From contig NZ_JAGING010000001.1 in the NCBI RefSeq assembly GCF_017875835.1, positions 310,001 to 374,000 on the forward strand: a DNA stretch of 64,000 nt, in the 5' to 3' direction. The stretch comes from Psychrobacter sp. PL19 (GTDB lineage: Bacteria > Pseudomonadota > Gammaproteobacteria > Pseudomonadales > Moraxellaceae). A model generated the notes under the pieces. The model saw only the letters and a program-made list of their open reading frames with translations. It was not told the origin of the DNA and made no database searches. The position numbers were made by a program, and so were the translations under genes. Below, piece after piece: positions 1-8,833 of this stretch; position 1 is the first letter of the stretch, and each line of letters begins with the position of its first letter.

Positions 1-211
1 TATCCAATACCTCTGAGTTTGTGTTGTCTGAACTCATGGCGACCGTTTGACTGCTAGTATCAGCTAAGTATAGGGCACCTTTTTGCCCACAGCCAGTTAC
101 CCCGAACATAACGGTACTACCAATAATTAAGGCATGAATAGCTTGACGACTAATGGTAACAGATAAGCTATTCTTATCCGCAGAATTTGCAGCGCGGCAT
201 ATATTGAACAT
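1..211 (-). CDS. lptM: LptM/YifL-like small lipoprotein, partial (runs off left edge)
   Basis: Partial reading frame on the minus strand that continues past the left edge. From the ATG at 211 it encodes a hydrophobic stretch (residues about 22-39) ending in a lipobox GVTGC, with Cys41 as the predicted lipidated residue, followed by GQKGALYL. That sequence matches the hallmark start of LptM/YifL lipoproteins (CGxKGPLY). LptM is known to help oxidative maturation of the LPS translocon LptD at the outer membrane. In related bacteria the next gene is usually lysA, which would lie outside the window. The N-region is long for a signal peptide and the nearest AAGG is about 13 nt upstream of the ATG, so a start further downstream is possible. 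The lipobox assignment is firm; the start is not. Confidence 0.65.
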   Translation of the reverse strand, partial: MFNICRAANSADKNSLSVTISRQAIHALIIGSTVMFGVTGCGQKGALYLADTSSQTVAMSSDNTNSEVLD

Positions 212-845
212 AGGGTAGGTAACCTTGCAACCGTGTGAACAGGATAAAAGAATGATGAATAATAAACAGTTTGTGACTTAAGTTTTGACCACATTATAAT
301 TGATTTAATCATAGCATTATTCGGTAAAGCTGTGCACACCTTGCGTTTGTTTGGTTGATCATTTTGCTGTCTATAAGGGCTACTTAAGTGTAATAAAAAA
401 TGTGTGTTGGCTTATATCGGGCTTTTTATATTAATTATGAGCCATTCAATACCACTAGACTGTATTGCAATTAAACAAAAGTTGGTTTAAAAGCGTTTCG
501 ACAAACTTTCTTACAATTTCATTACTGGCTGTCGTGCCTTTATAATGTCTAATGGCTCCCAGCTATATCAGTGAACAGTTGTTGCAAGCTCTTGACGCCT
601 ACTCATGCTAAACCTTATAGTTGTTGTGGTGTAAATGCGTAACTATGTTACATTATACTCAGAACTTGTCGCTACAATCGAGAGCTAGCATGCTCCTACA
701 AAGGCGATAAATGAGCACTAGTCAGTAAACTGTTAGATTGGATATTGCTTACACCATTGTCATGGCAGGTTTACTGGTTTTATTTGTTCGACGGATATCA
801 ATCCGCTATGATTCACTACTTATCAACATAATCTAAGGATAGAGC
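212..845. other. Intergenic region between lptM (-) and ackA (+)
   Basis: A+T-rich sequence of about 630 bp between divergent genes. I see no convincing coding frame. In many gammaproteobacteria cyaY lies divergent from lptM, but no frataxin-like frame is visible here. It should hold the promoters of both flanking genes. An AAGGA ribosome binding site precedes ackA at about 836-840. Confidence 0.5.
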
Positions 846-2081
846 ATGAGCGACGGCGCCACCAATCCCTCTTATAACGATCAGAACATTGACCAGTCAA
901 CATTGACCAACCCTACCTTGGTCCTTAATTGCGGTTCTTCTTCCATCAAGTACGCGCTGATTAGCGAAGATGAGTCAACCCGTATCGTTGGACTTGCTGA
1001 AAACTTAGGCCTCGATACCGCTCGTATTAAACACACGGCCCTAAACGGCGAAAAACTTGAAATTGCTATTCCCGGTGGTCGTCATGAGTTGGCGTTACAA
1101 AAAATCCTTGCCCTACTTGAGCAGTATCATTTCGTCGCTGTTGGTCACCGCGTGGTTCATGGCGGCCGTGAATACTCAGAAGCCGTCCGCGTTGATCAGC
1201 ACGTGTTAGAAGAAGTCAAACGTCTAAAAATTCTAGCCCCTCTGCATAATCCTGCCAATGCTCTTGGTATTGAAGCCGTACAAGCCATCTATCCTGATAT
1301 TCCACAGGTGGTGGTATTTGATACGGCCTTTCACCAAACTATGCCGCCAGTAGCCTACCGTTATGCTATTCCAAAAGTGTTATATGAAGAAGAAAAAATC
1401 CGCCGTTACGGCTTTCATGGTACCTCACATGCTTATGTTTCAGAGCGTGCTAGCCTGATTACAGAAGCTAAAGGCCCACATGGTTGGTTAACCGCTCATT
1501 TAGGTAATGGTTGTTCAGCAGCGGCTGTTTATGATGGTAAAAGCTTAGACACCAGTATGGGTCTCACGCCGCTCGAAGGCCTAATGATGGGTACCCGTAG
1601 TGGTGATGTCGATCCTAGCTTACATATCCATCTAAAGCGTCAGCTTGGTATGAGTCTAGAAGAGATTGACAAGATGCTTAATAGCGAAAGTGGCCTGCTC
1701 GGTATTTCAGGCTTGTCAAATGACTTGCGTACGGTTGAGCAAGCGGCGAATGAAGGGCATAAAGATGCGCTACTTGCTATTGAGATGTTCTCTTACCGTG
1801 TTGGTAAGTATCTGGCTAGCCTGAGCTGTGCATTACCTGAATTTACCGGTATTGTTTTCACTGGCGGTATTGGCGAAAACTCAGCGACCACCCGCGTCCG
1901 TATCTTAGACGTTATGCGCCACTTCGGGATCAGGTTTGATAAAGATAAGAATGCATCCCTGGTCGGCGGTAGCGAGGGCAGCTTCCACAATCAAGACAGT
2001 AGCATTGAGCTATGGGTTATTCCAACGGATGAAGAGTGCCGCATTGCTCAAGAAACCCGTCAAGCACTGGGTCTAAACTAA
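846..2081 (+). CDS. ackA: Acetate kinase
   Basis: Catalyses reversible phosphate transfer between acetyl phosphate and ADP to give acetate and ATP in the cytoplasm. The 411-residue product has the full set of acetokinase motifs: NCGSSSIKY near residue 28 (after a short extra N-terminus), GHRVVHGG, FDTAFHQTMP, GFHGTSH, HLGNGCS and TGGIGEN. Family members are about 400 residues. The start ATG is preceded by a good AAGGA. pta follows 40 bp downstream on the same strand, so the two are very probably one operon for acetate overflow and acetyl-phosphate control. Nothing looks damaged. Confidence 0.97.
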   Translation: MSDGATNPSYNDQNIDQSTLTNPTLVLNCGSSSIKYALISEDESTRIVGLAENLGLDTARIKHTALNGEKLEIAIPGGRHELALQKILALLEQYHFVAVGHRVVHGGREYSEAVRVDQHVLEEVKRLKILAPLHNPANALGIEAVQAIYPDIPQVVVFDTAFHQTMPPVAYRYAIPKVLYEEEKIRRYGFHGTSHAYVSERASLITEAKGPHGWLTAHLGNGCSAAAVYDGKSLDTSMGLTPLEGLMMGTRSGDVDPSLHIHLKRQLGMSLEEIDKMLNSESGLLGISGLSNDLRTVEQAANEGHKDALLAIEMFSYRVGKYLASLSCALPEFTGIVFTGGIGENSATTRVRILDVMRHFGIRFDKDKNASLVGGSEGSFHNQDSSIELWVIPTDEECRIAQETRQALGLN

Positions 2082-2121
2082 GCGCTGTTCGACTACCATA
2101 TAACAAATCATAGGATACGCT

Positions 2122-4269
2122 ATGCAAACCATTTTACTTGTTCCCATCAGCCGTGGTATCGGTGTGACCTCAGCAGCGCTCGGTCTGATTCGGGCATTCG
2201 ATTATAACGGCATCAAAGCCGGCTTTATGAAGCCATTTTTGCAAGATGATACGCTCGATAAACAGAATAGCTTAGACAGCTCAAGCGCACTAATCATGCA
2301 AGCGTTTGGCCTCACACCGCCTAAATCTATCAACCGTCAGCGTGTTGAACGCATGATTGGCGATGGCAACCTTGATGACTTGATGGAAGAAGTGGTTATT
2401 AACTACCATACCATCGGCGATGATCATGATATTGTGATCTGTGAAGGTTTAGTGCCCACCACTGAAGCGTCTTATGCCTCGCAAATCAACCGCGCTATTG
2501 CTCATGCTTTAGATGCCAAGATTATCTTTGTCAGCACAGTCGATACCAAAAACCCAGCTCATTTAGCAGACAAGCTAGATGTGCACGCTCGTGAATTCGG
2601 CGGTATGGTCAATGAACGCACTTTAGGCTGCGTCTTGATGCGCGTCCATGATGTGCCCAATACCTTTGAAAACCAGCCGGTTGCTCCTGGTGAGGCAGTG
2701 GTTAGTTTAGACCAAGGCTTTATACAAGAAGTCCAACGTCTGTCGCCCTACTTTAATACCGAACAGTTTCGCCTAATTGGGGTGGTGCCATTTAGCGAGT
2801 CGCTATCGGTGCCGCGTACTTGGGATATCGCTACTGAGCTTGACGCCACCTGGCTCAACGTTGGTGAAGCAAAGTCGCGCCGTATCAATCATATTAGCTT
2901 GACGGCTCGTTCGATCGCCCGCATAGACGAAGTGTTCAAACGTGGCACGCTTATCGTGGTGCCTGGTGACCGCGATGATTTATTACTAGCCGCAGCGCTG
3001 GCCTGTATTAACGGTATTCCACTTGCTGGCCTGGTATTAACCGGCGGTGTGGCCCCTAATGCTACCGTAGCAGAATTGTGGCAGTCAGCACTCAAAACCG
3101 GCATCCCAGTGATGAGCGTTGAGACTGATAGTTTTGAAACCGTACAAAGTCTCATGCACATGAGCGCTGAAATCCCGAGCGATGATATTGAGCGCGCGCA
3201 AGAAGTGACCCGTTATGTGGCCGCTCACTTAGATCTCGGCTGGATCAAATCGTATTTCAGCGCCGATCATAAGCCACGCTTATCACCGTCAGCATTCCGT
3301 CATCAAGTGGTCAAAAAAGCTCAAAACGCTAATAAACGCATCGTATTACCAGAAGGTGCTGAGCCACGTACAGTAGAAGCGGCTTGTATTTGCCAAAGTC
3401 GTGGTATTGCTAACTGTGTATTGCTGGCTAAACGTGCCGACGTTGAGCAAGTTGCCAAAAACCGTGATTTAATCTTGCCAGAAGGGCTTGAGATTCTAGA
3501 TCCTGACACCCTCGATATGAGCAAATATATCGCTGCGGTAGTTGAACGCCGTAAAGGCAAAACCACTGATATTGTCGCCGCTGAAAAACTTAAAGATACG
3601 GTCTTTTTGGGCACGATGATGCTACAGATGGACGAAGTTGATGGTTTGGTCTCTGGGGCTATCCATACCACAGCGAGTACGGTACTCCCAGCCTTTCAGT
3701 TGATTAAGACCGCACCGCAATACTCCTTGGTGTCCTCTATCTTCTTTATGCTATTGCCTGAGCAAGTCGTGGTCTATGGTGACTGCGCTATTAACCCTGA
3801 TCCTACCGCTGAAGAGCTAGCTGAGATTGCCATTCAATCGGCGCAATCTGCTGCCGCCTTTGGTATTGTGCCCAAAGTTGCCATGATTAGCTATTCAACG
3901 GGCTCATCAGGAACTGGTGCTGATGTCGAAAAAGTCACCCGTGCCACGCAAATCGTTCGCGAACGTGAGCCAACGCTGGCCGTTGACGGTCCTTTACAAT
4001 ATGACGCGGCCTCAGTCATGAGCGTTGGCAAACAAAAAGCGCCCGACTCGCCCGTTGCCGGTCAAGCCAACGTGTTTATCTTCCCTGATCTAAACACCGG
4101 TAACACCACTTATAAGGCGGTTCAACGCAGCGCCAACGTCATTAGTGTTGGCCCTATGCTGCAAGGTTTGAATAAACCGGTGAACGATTTATCACGTGGC
4201 GCACTGGTCGATGATATTATTTATACCATCGCGCTGACTGCAATCCAAGCTCATAGCGACGCTATTTAG
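2122..4269 (+). CDS. pta: Phosphate acetyltransferase
   Basis: Converts acetyl-CoA plus phosphate to acetyl phosphate plus CoA. This is the long, 715-residue form. It has an N-terminal P-loop-like domain (RGIGVTSAALGL near residue 10), a middle DRTGG-type domain (VVPGDRDDLLLAAAL near residue 280), and a C-terminal PTA/PTB catalytic domain from about residue 390 (LPEGAEPRTVEAA, SYSTGSSGTGADVEKV, DGPLQYDAA, FPDLNTGNTTYKAVQRSA). The long form is typical of gammaproteobacteria, where the N-terminal part gives allosteric control. It is transcribed with ackA and followed by a strong terminator. Confidence 0.97.
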   Translation: MQTILLVPISRGIGVTSAALGLIRAFDYNGIKAGFMKPFLQDDTLDKQNSLDSSSALIMQAFGLTPPKSINRQRVERMIGDGNLDDLMEEVVINYHTIGDDHDIVICEGLVPTTEASYASQINRAIAHALDAKIIFVSTVDTKNPAHLADKLDVHAREFGGMVNERTLGCVLMRVHDVPNTFENQPVAPGEAVVSLDQGFIQEVQRLSPYFNTEQFRLIGVVPFSESLSVPRTWDIATELDATWLNVGEAKSRRINHISLTARSIARIDEVFKRGTLIVVPGDRDDLLLAAALACINGIPLAGLVLTGGVAPNATVAELWQSALKTGIPVMSVETDSFETVQSLMHMSAEIPSDDIERAQEVTRYVAAHLDLGWIKSYFSADHKPRLSPSAFRHQVVKKAQNANKRIVLPEGAEPRTVEAACICQSRGIANCVLLAKRADVEQVAKNRDLILPEGLEILDPDTLDMSKYIAAVVERRKGKTTDIVAAEKLKDTVFLGTMMLQMDEVDGLVSGAIHTTASTVLPAFQLIKTAPQYSLVSSIFFMLLPEQVVVYGDCAINPDPTAEELAEIAIQSAQSAAAFGIVPKVAMISYSTGSSGTGADVEKVTRATQIVREREPTLAVDGPLQYDAASVMSVGKQKAPDSPVAGQANVFIFPDLNTGNTTYKAVQRSANVISVGPMLQGLNKPVNDLSRGALVDDIIYTIALTAIQAHSDAI

Positions 4270-4333
4270 TAGATGGCCTGCTAAGTTTTTGGCTTAACGT
4301 TTATAAGCTATATGCCTAATTACTAAGTTATCT

Positions 4334-4369
4334 AGCCGACCATCATACGATTATGAGGGTCGGCTTTTT
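4334..4369 (+). terminator. Rho-independent terminator after pta
   Basis: AGCCGACC pairs with GGTCGGCT around a short A+T-rich loop and is followed by TTTTT. It lies 65 bp after the pta stop and probably ends the ackA-pta transcript. Confidence 0.85.
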
Positions 4370-4516
4370 AATGGATATTCTTACCTCCAAAAACATCATT
4401 ACATTAGTGAAAATTAAAGACCACTGAGCAAACTGAACGGGTGCAAAGATTATAATAAGTAGGATTAACGAATCTGATAATGTAGGCTTACTTTTTTATA
4501 TTGATATTAGGATTGG

Positions 4517-4654
4517 TATAGTTAAAATACCTTAAAAACGCTTCGGTACTGCTGGTATAAGCTTTTTGCAGCCTCTGTCTGCGTAGGCACAGCAAGCAAG
4601 AAAAACTTATGCCAGCAGTACGTTATGTATCGATATTACTTTTCATTGACTATA
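4517..4654. repeat. TA-bounded foldback repeat (MITE-like), copy 1
   Basis: 138-bp element, almost identical to the one at 62934-63071. The ends are TATAGTTAAAAT on the left and ATTGACTATA on the right, forming short terminal inverted repeats bounded by TA. Inside is a long stem: GTACTGCTGGTATAAG on the left pairs with CTTATGCCAGCAGTAC on the right, with a T-run and A-run extending it. It has no coding capacity. The end sequence TATAGT(T/C)AA matches the tips of the IS630-family element at 22643-23553, so it may be a non-autonomous derivative. It ends 8 bp before the nadD start. Confidence 0.8.
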
Positions 4655-4661
4655 TCAACTG

Positions 4662-5675
4662 ATGACAAGTACGCGTAGGCACTCTACAATAGGGCCAGAT
4701 CCAGCTTTGGATAAATATCTAACCAGCCAGCCACTCTATTCAGCCAATTTGCCTATGTCAGTTACTCCTTCCGATGCAGACCTTAACTCTGTTAGAAACG
4801 CCCCTAGATCTGCTATTCGTGCCTATTTGGGTGGCTCGTTTGATCCAGTACATAACGGTCATATGCAGATAGCAATGCACGTTTATCAGTGCTTACTTCC
4901 TATCGCCAAGCAGCAACAGCGCGCGTTATACGTGTCATTACTACCTAACGCCCGCTCTCCTTTTAAGCAACAAAGTATTGATCCTGCACACCGGCTAGCA
5001 ATGTTAGAGTTAGCCACGCAAGACACACCACTACAGATAAATGAGCTTGAGCTATGGCAAAAGCCGCCGGTATATACCATTGATAGTGTGCACACGCTAC
5101 GGCAACGCTACCCTAACGACTGTCTGATATTTATTATGGGAATGGACAGCGCACGTAGCTTGGAAAAGTGGAAAGACGGTCTACAATTAACAGATTATGT
5201 ACACCTATGGATATTTGACCGTGATGAGAACCTTACTAATGATCATATCAATAAACCTGACATCTCTCCACAAGCCCTCTCAGTTGATCAGAACGATAAC
5301 AAGCAAAATCTGTCTACCCAAAATCTTGCTAATTTATATGTTGAACTACCGCCTCAACTACAAGCACAAACCGCCAAAAACCCGATAGACTTAACGCAGC
5401 TATTGAGTGACTGTTTGGAAAGGAGCAAATTCTTGAAAAACGGTCCACTCTTGAAAGGTAATGCTAGAGGACGCATTTATATAGACTCACGGCCAGTCAT
5501 GGCAGTATCGAGTACCGACATACGCCAACAATTACATGAGCAACTATTTAAACAACTACCAACAAATGACTTTATTGCTAATAATAAGCCCGATAACCTC
5601 GCTCATTTACTAAATCCTACGGTTTATCAATATATTATCGCCCATCAGCTATATTCTGCTGCTCAATTCCGTTAA
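4662..5675 (+). CDS. nadD: Nicotinate-nucleotide adenylyltransferase, enlarged form
   Basis: Adenylates nicotinate mononucleotide to deamido-NAD in NAD synthesis. The nucleotidyltransferase signature GGSFDPVHNGH is at residues 57-67, with MGMDSARSLEKW near 159-170 and the C-terminal SSTDIR at 283-288. The protein has 337 residues against about 210-220 for the family. The excess is an N-terminal tail of about 50 residues and a polar Asn/Gln-rich insertion at about 188-272. The ATG at 4662 is only 8 bp beyond a MITE-like repeat and has no clear ribosome binding site. A second in-frame ATG at 4755 would also keep the whole catalytic domain. rsfS follows, as in many bacteria. Confidence 0.88.
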   Translation: MTSTRRHSTIGPDPALDKYLTSQPLYSANLPMSVTPSDADLNSVRNAPRSAIRAYLGGSFDPVHNGHMQIAMHVYQCLLPIAKQQQRALYVSLLPNARSPFKQQSIDPAHRLAMLELATQDTPLQINELELWQKPPVYTIDSVHTLRQRYPNDCLIFIMGMDSARSLEKWKDGLQLTDYVHLWIFDRDENLTNDHINKPDISPQALSVDQNDNKQNLSTQNLANLYVELPPQLQAQTAKNPIDLTQLLSDCLERSKFLKNGPLLKGNARGRIYIDSRPVMAVSSTDIRQQLHEQLFKQLPTNDFIANNKPDNLAHLLNPTVYQYIIAHQLYSAAQFR

Positions 5676-5798
5676 AATTGCCTTATTGTTGTCATTTTAC
5701 AGATAGCCTGACTATATGTGGCTCGCTAATCGTTAAAAAATGACCATTTAACCCTTTATTTTAATTATCGTTAATGACGATTCAAGAGACTAATATTT

Positions 5799-6212
5799 AT
5801 GATTACTACCATGACTGACGAACGCTTAGAAGAATGCTTAGCACTAGTCAAAACTGCCCTAGAAGATATGAAAGCCAAGAACATCACTGTCCTTAATGTT
5901 GAAAAACTAACCGACGTAATGGAGCGTATCGTTATCGCTGACGGTACCTCTAAACGCCATGTACGTGCAATGGCTGATAGTGTGGGTGCTGAAGCCAAAG
6001 AAGCTGACTTTATGCCACTTGGCCGCGAAGGTGGTGCTGATTCTGACTGGACTTTGATTGACTTGGGTGCTGTCGTCGTCCATATGATGACCCCGCAAGC
6101 GCGCGAGTTTTATGACTTAGAAGGTCTATGGTCATCTCCTGAACAGCTGGCTGAGCTGGTCGCAGTACCACGTGAAAAGAAAACAGCCGGTCGCCGTAAT
6201 AAAAATAAGTAA
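5799..6212 (+). CDS. rsfS: Ribosomal silencing factor RsfS
   Basis: RsfS binds ribosomal protein uL14 and blocks joining of the subunits when nutrients are short. The 137-residue product has the family core: LEDMKAKNITVLNV, then MERIVIADGTSKRHVRAMAD, GREGGADSDWTLIDLGAVVVHMM and REFYDLEGLW. The C-terminus is a basic tail (KKTAGRRNKNK). A second ATG four codons downstream is also possible because no strong ribosome binding site is visible. The order nadD-rsfS is a common conserved pairing. Confidence 0.95.
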   Translation: MITTMTDERLEECLALVKTALEDMKAKNITVLNVEKLTDVMERIVIADGTSKRHVRAMADSVGAEAKEADFMPLGREGGADSDWTLIDLGAVVVHMMTPQAREFYDLEGLWSSPEQLAELVAVPREKKTAGRRNKNK

Positions 6213-6260
6213 CACGACTTATTAAAGTGACGCTCTATTGAAACTGTGGTGTCAGACCAA

Positions 6261-6291
6261 AAAGGCCAGATTAATCCTCTGGCCTTTTTTT
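6261..6291 (+). terminator. Terminator after rsfS
   Basis: AAAGGCCAGA pairs with TCTGGCCTTT across a short loop, then a run of T residues. It is 48 bp beyond the rsfS stop. Confidence 0.88.
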
Positions 6292-6441
6292 CGTTCAAAT
6301 TTTGGGTATTTTAGAGCTATAAACAAACGAGCGATTACGCTACTATAATGTCAGCCGCCAAACAGTATTTACCTATCAAAGCTATGCTTCAAAGCTATTT
6401 TTCAAAGCTTCTCTTAAAGGCTACCCTCTATAGGACACCCC

Positions 6442-7251
6442 ATGAGCGCAGAAACGATCAAACCACTCACCCAAAAAGTTAACACTGACTTCAATCAAGA
6501 CTTACCTGTGCATATCGCGACCTTAATTGGTGTTCGTGCAGGCAAAGCGATGCCGTTTACTCGTGAACAAATGAGCGCGATTGATAAAGCACCAATCAAG
6601 GCGCCCGTTGCCGTCAATTTTATGGGGTTAACCACTGATGAACAAGCCGATCGCCGACATCATGGCGGCCCACTAAAAGCGGTGCATCAGATGCCTACGG
6701 CTACTTACGGACTGATTAACGCAGAGTTTAACCTCAATGTCCGTATCGGTACCTTAGGAGAAAACCTCATTACCGAGCCCGTTAATGGTTTACCTGATAT
6801 GAATGAAAGCACGGTATGTATTGGCGATGTCTTTCAATATGGTGGGCAATATGGTGGGCAATATGGCGATGAGCCATCTAGTAATGAACAAGTCACTGAC
6901 AATGCTCAAGATACCAGTGTGCAGTTACGACTCGTGCAACCACGGCGACCTTGCTACAAAATCAATGACCAAATCGGACAATTTACCAAAGTGCCTAACA
7001 TAGCGTCATGGATTACCTCGCAAGGTATCGCGGGCTGGTATTTTGAAGTGGTTCGTGATGGCATGATTGCAGCTGATTTACCGGTATATTTGATAGAGCG
7101 CCCCTATCCATTCGCAAACCTTAAAAAGTTATGGCAACTTTCTAATTCAAAAGAGCAATTTACTGCTGATATTATAGAGCCTTGGTTGGCGATTGAGTGC
7201 TTAGAGGACAGTTGGAAGGTAGTGCTTAAGAAGAAGATTCGGAAGAGTTAA
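6442..7251 (+). CDS. MOSC domain-containing protein (YiiM-like)
   Basis: MOSC domains carry sulfur for molybdenum-cofactor enzymes. YiiM-type proteins are linked to detoxification of N-hydroxylated compounds. Visible family features are MGLTTDEQADRRHHGGPLKAVHQ (residues about 54-76), GTLGENL, and the putative sulfur-carrying Cys in QPRRPCYKI, followed by GIAGWYFEV. The 269-residue length is slightly long because of a low-complexity insert near residues 132-155. That insert contains YGGQYGGQYG, encoded by about three copies of a 12-bp repeat near 6835-6870. A single-gene unit starting after RBS-like AGGA. Confidence 0.87.
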   Translation: MSAETIKPLTQKVNTDFNQDLPVHIATLIGVRAGKAMPFTREQMSAIDKAPIKAPVAVNFMGLTTDEQADRRHHGGPLKAVHQMPTATYGLINAEFNLNVRIGTLGENLITEPVNGLPDMNESTVCIGDVFQYGGQYGGQYGDEPSSNEQVTDNAQDTSVQLRLVQPRRPCYKINDQIGQFTKVPNIASWITSQGIAGWYFEVVRDGMIAADLPVYLIERPYPFANLKKLWQLSNSKEQFTADIIEPWLAIECLEDSWKVVLKKKIRKS

Positions 7252-7284
7252 GTATAAAACGCTAAAAATTAATTCTCTAATACT

Positions 7285-7719
7285 CTATATCTTAACTGGT
7301 TCAATTCTAAGTATATCTGAAAATACACCTTCGTAGTTTTCAATAATTTTACTTATTTGATTATCAATATCACTGATTAGTAACGGGATAGAAGGCTTAG
7401 CTATTAAGATATAACTTGGCTGAGTTAAATCATCAGTATCATATACATGTAGTCCTTTTTTCGCATAGAAGATAAATTCTTCAAAATTAGTATTATTAGC
7501 AGATATATCTTGATTTTCTATACAAAAATTAGCAATGCTGCCATTATCTTCTAGATGGTTAAAATATTCATAACAATTCTCATAATTTTGCTCTTTTAGA
7601 ATATTATTGACCAAAACCGAGGTCGTACCATTGCTAAAGAATACACCTAATTTACCTTCCTTATCAGAAGCAAACCAAGTTACATCCCAGCAATCTAAGT
7701 TCTCTATACTTATAGACAT
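7285..7719 (-). CDS. Hypothetical protein, 144 aa
   Basis: I do not recognise this family. The 144-residue product is acidic, has no signal peptide or membrane segment, and starts after a GGAGT ribosome binding site. Visible pieces are WDVTWFASDKEGKLGVF at residues 11-27, and EEFIFYAKKGLHVYD in the middle. The pattern of a small acidic protein opening with a tryptophan-rich strand resembles orphan immunity proteins of polymorphic toxins, but no toxin gene is adjacent. That idea is inference only. The gene is noticeably A+T-rich compared with its neighbours, consistent with recent acquisition. Confidence 0.75.
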   Translation of the reverse strand: MSISIENLDCWDVTWFASDKEGKLGVFFSNGTTSVLVNNILKEQNYENCYEYFNHLEDNGSIANFCIENQDISANNTNFEEFIFYAKKGLHVYDTDDLTQPSYILIAKPSIPLLISDIDNQISKIIENYEGVFSDILRIEPVKI

Positions 7720-7827
7720 AATTGACTCCGGTTCACTAAATTAGAAAAATAATTTTATAGCTATCAAATTTAATATAAGAAACTATAGCGTATTTTATAT
7801 TACTATTCCTTCAACACAGAGCATTTC

Positions 7828-8697
7828 ATGGCAAAAAACATTACCTCTTTAGCGCTAGCCTTATGTATGACATTGCCACTGATTGGCTGCGTATCAACCA
7901 CAGAGCCACGTTACATTATTGATAGTAACACTTATCAAGCGACTGGCAAAAGTGAGCGGATTAAATTTATCATCTTGCACTATACCGTCGGCGATAATGA
8001 GCGGTCATTAAAGCAATTGACCACTGGTAATGTGAGCGCACATTATCTTATTTTGAATAATGACGACGATAAAATTTATAATCTAGTGTCTGAAAGTGAA
8101 CGCGCTTGGCATGCGGGTGATGGCGGGTTTGCGGGGAGAACCATCTTAAACGATACGTCTATCGGCATAGAGATTGTCAATGATGGGATTAAACCAGAGT
8201 ATAGGAAGGCACTTAAACGAGGCGTCCAAGACTACCATCCTTACGAGCACTATGTAGAATTTGAAGAGATACAGATTAAGAAAGTCGCCCAACTGGTACA
8301 AGATTTGGCATTGAGATATGACATCTCACCAAAGAATATTATTGGTCATTCCGATATGGCGCCCTCGCGCAAAATCGACCCGGGTGCTAAGTTTCCTTGG
8401 CAAAGGCTGTATGAGCAGTACGGTATTGGTGCATGGTATGACGAGCAGGATAAGCAATTGTTTATGAATCAGGACGAGTTTGCAGCAGCAAGCGTTCAGG
8501 AGATAAAACAAGAATTTAGAGAGTATGGTTATCGAATCAATGATACAGACGTATGGGATAAGAAGAGCCATGATGTCATTTATGCCTTTCAACTGCATTT
8601 TAGCCCGCAGCATTTAACCGCGACCATGGATTTAGAAACCTATGCTGTTTTAAAGGCATTAAATAAGAAGTATGCTGGTACCGATAACTTTTATTGA
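7828..8697 (+). CDS. N-acetylmuramoyl-L-alanine amidase, AmiD-like lipoprotein
   Basis: Predicted to cut the bond between N-acetylmuramic acid and the stem peptide of peptidoglycan or anhydro-muropeptides, from the outer membrane. A signal peptide ends in the lipobox LIGC with Cys21. The Amidase_2 domain follows, with zinc ligands suggested by His in IILHYTVG (about 53), His in IIGHSDMAP and Asp in KIDPGAKFPW. A C-terminal peptidoglycan-binding-like region spans about residues 215-280 (EIKQEFREYGYRIN). 289 residues is normal for AmiD. Single-gene unit. Confidence 0.9.
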   Translation: MAKNITSLALALCMTLPLIGCVSTTEPRYIIDSNTYQATGKSERIKFIILHYTVGDNERSLKQLTTGNVSAHYLILNNDDDKIYNLVSESERAWHAGDGGFAGRTILNDTSIGIEIVNDGIKPEYRKALKRGVQDYHPYEHYVEFEEIQIKKVAQLVQDLALRYDISPKNIIGHSDMAPSRKIDPGAKFPWQRLYEQYGIGAWYDEQDKQLFMNQDEFAAASVQEIKQEFREYGYRINDTDVWDKKSHDVIYAFQLHFSPQHLTATMDLETYAVLKALNKKYAGTDNFY

Positions 8698-8833
8698 TTG
8701 GCGTAAGGTTTGTTAGTTTTACCAAACTCTAGTAGAGAATGCAGACAAGACCTAAACCACCCTAGGCTATTAATAAGCCCTTTCTAATCATAAGTTGTTT
8801 CTACTCTAAGTTATTTCTATTAAAAGGTATCCC

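Noticed and set aside
127..339. Minus-strand frame of 70 codons near the left edge
   Set aside because: It overlaps the lptM-type frame in another register, and its translation shows no family features. The lipobox frame is far more convincing.
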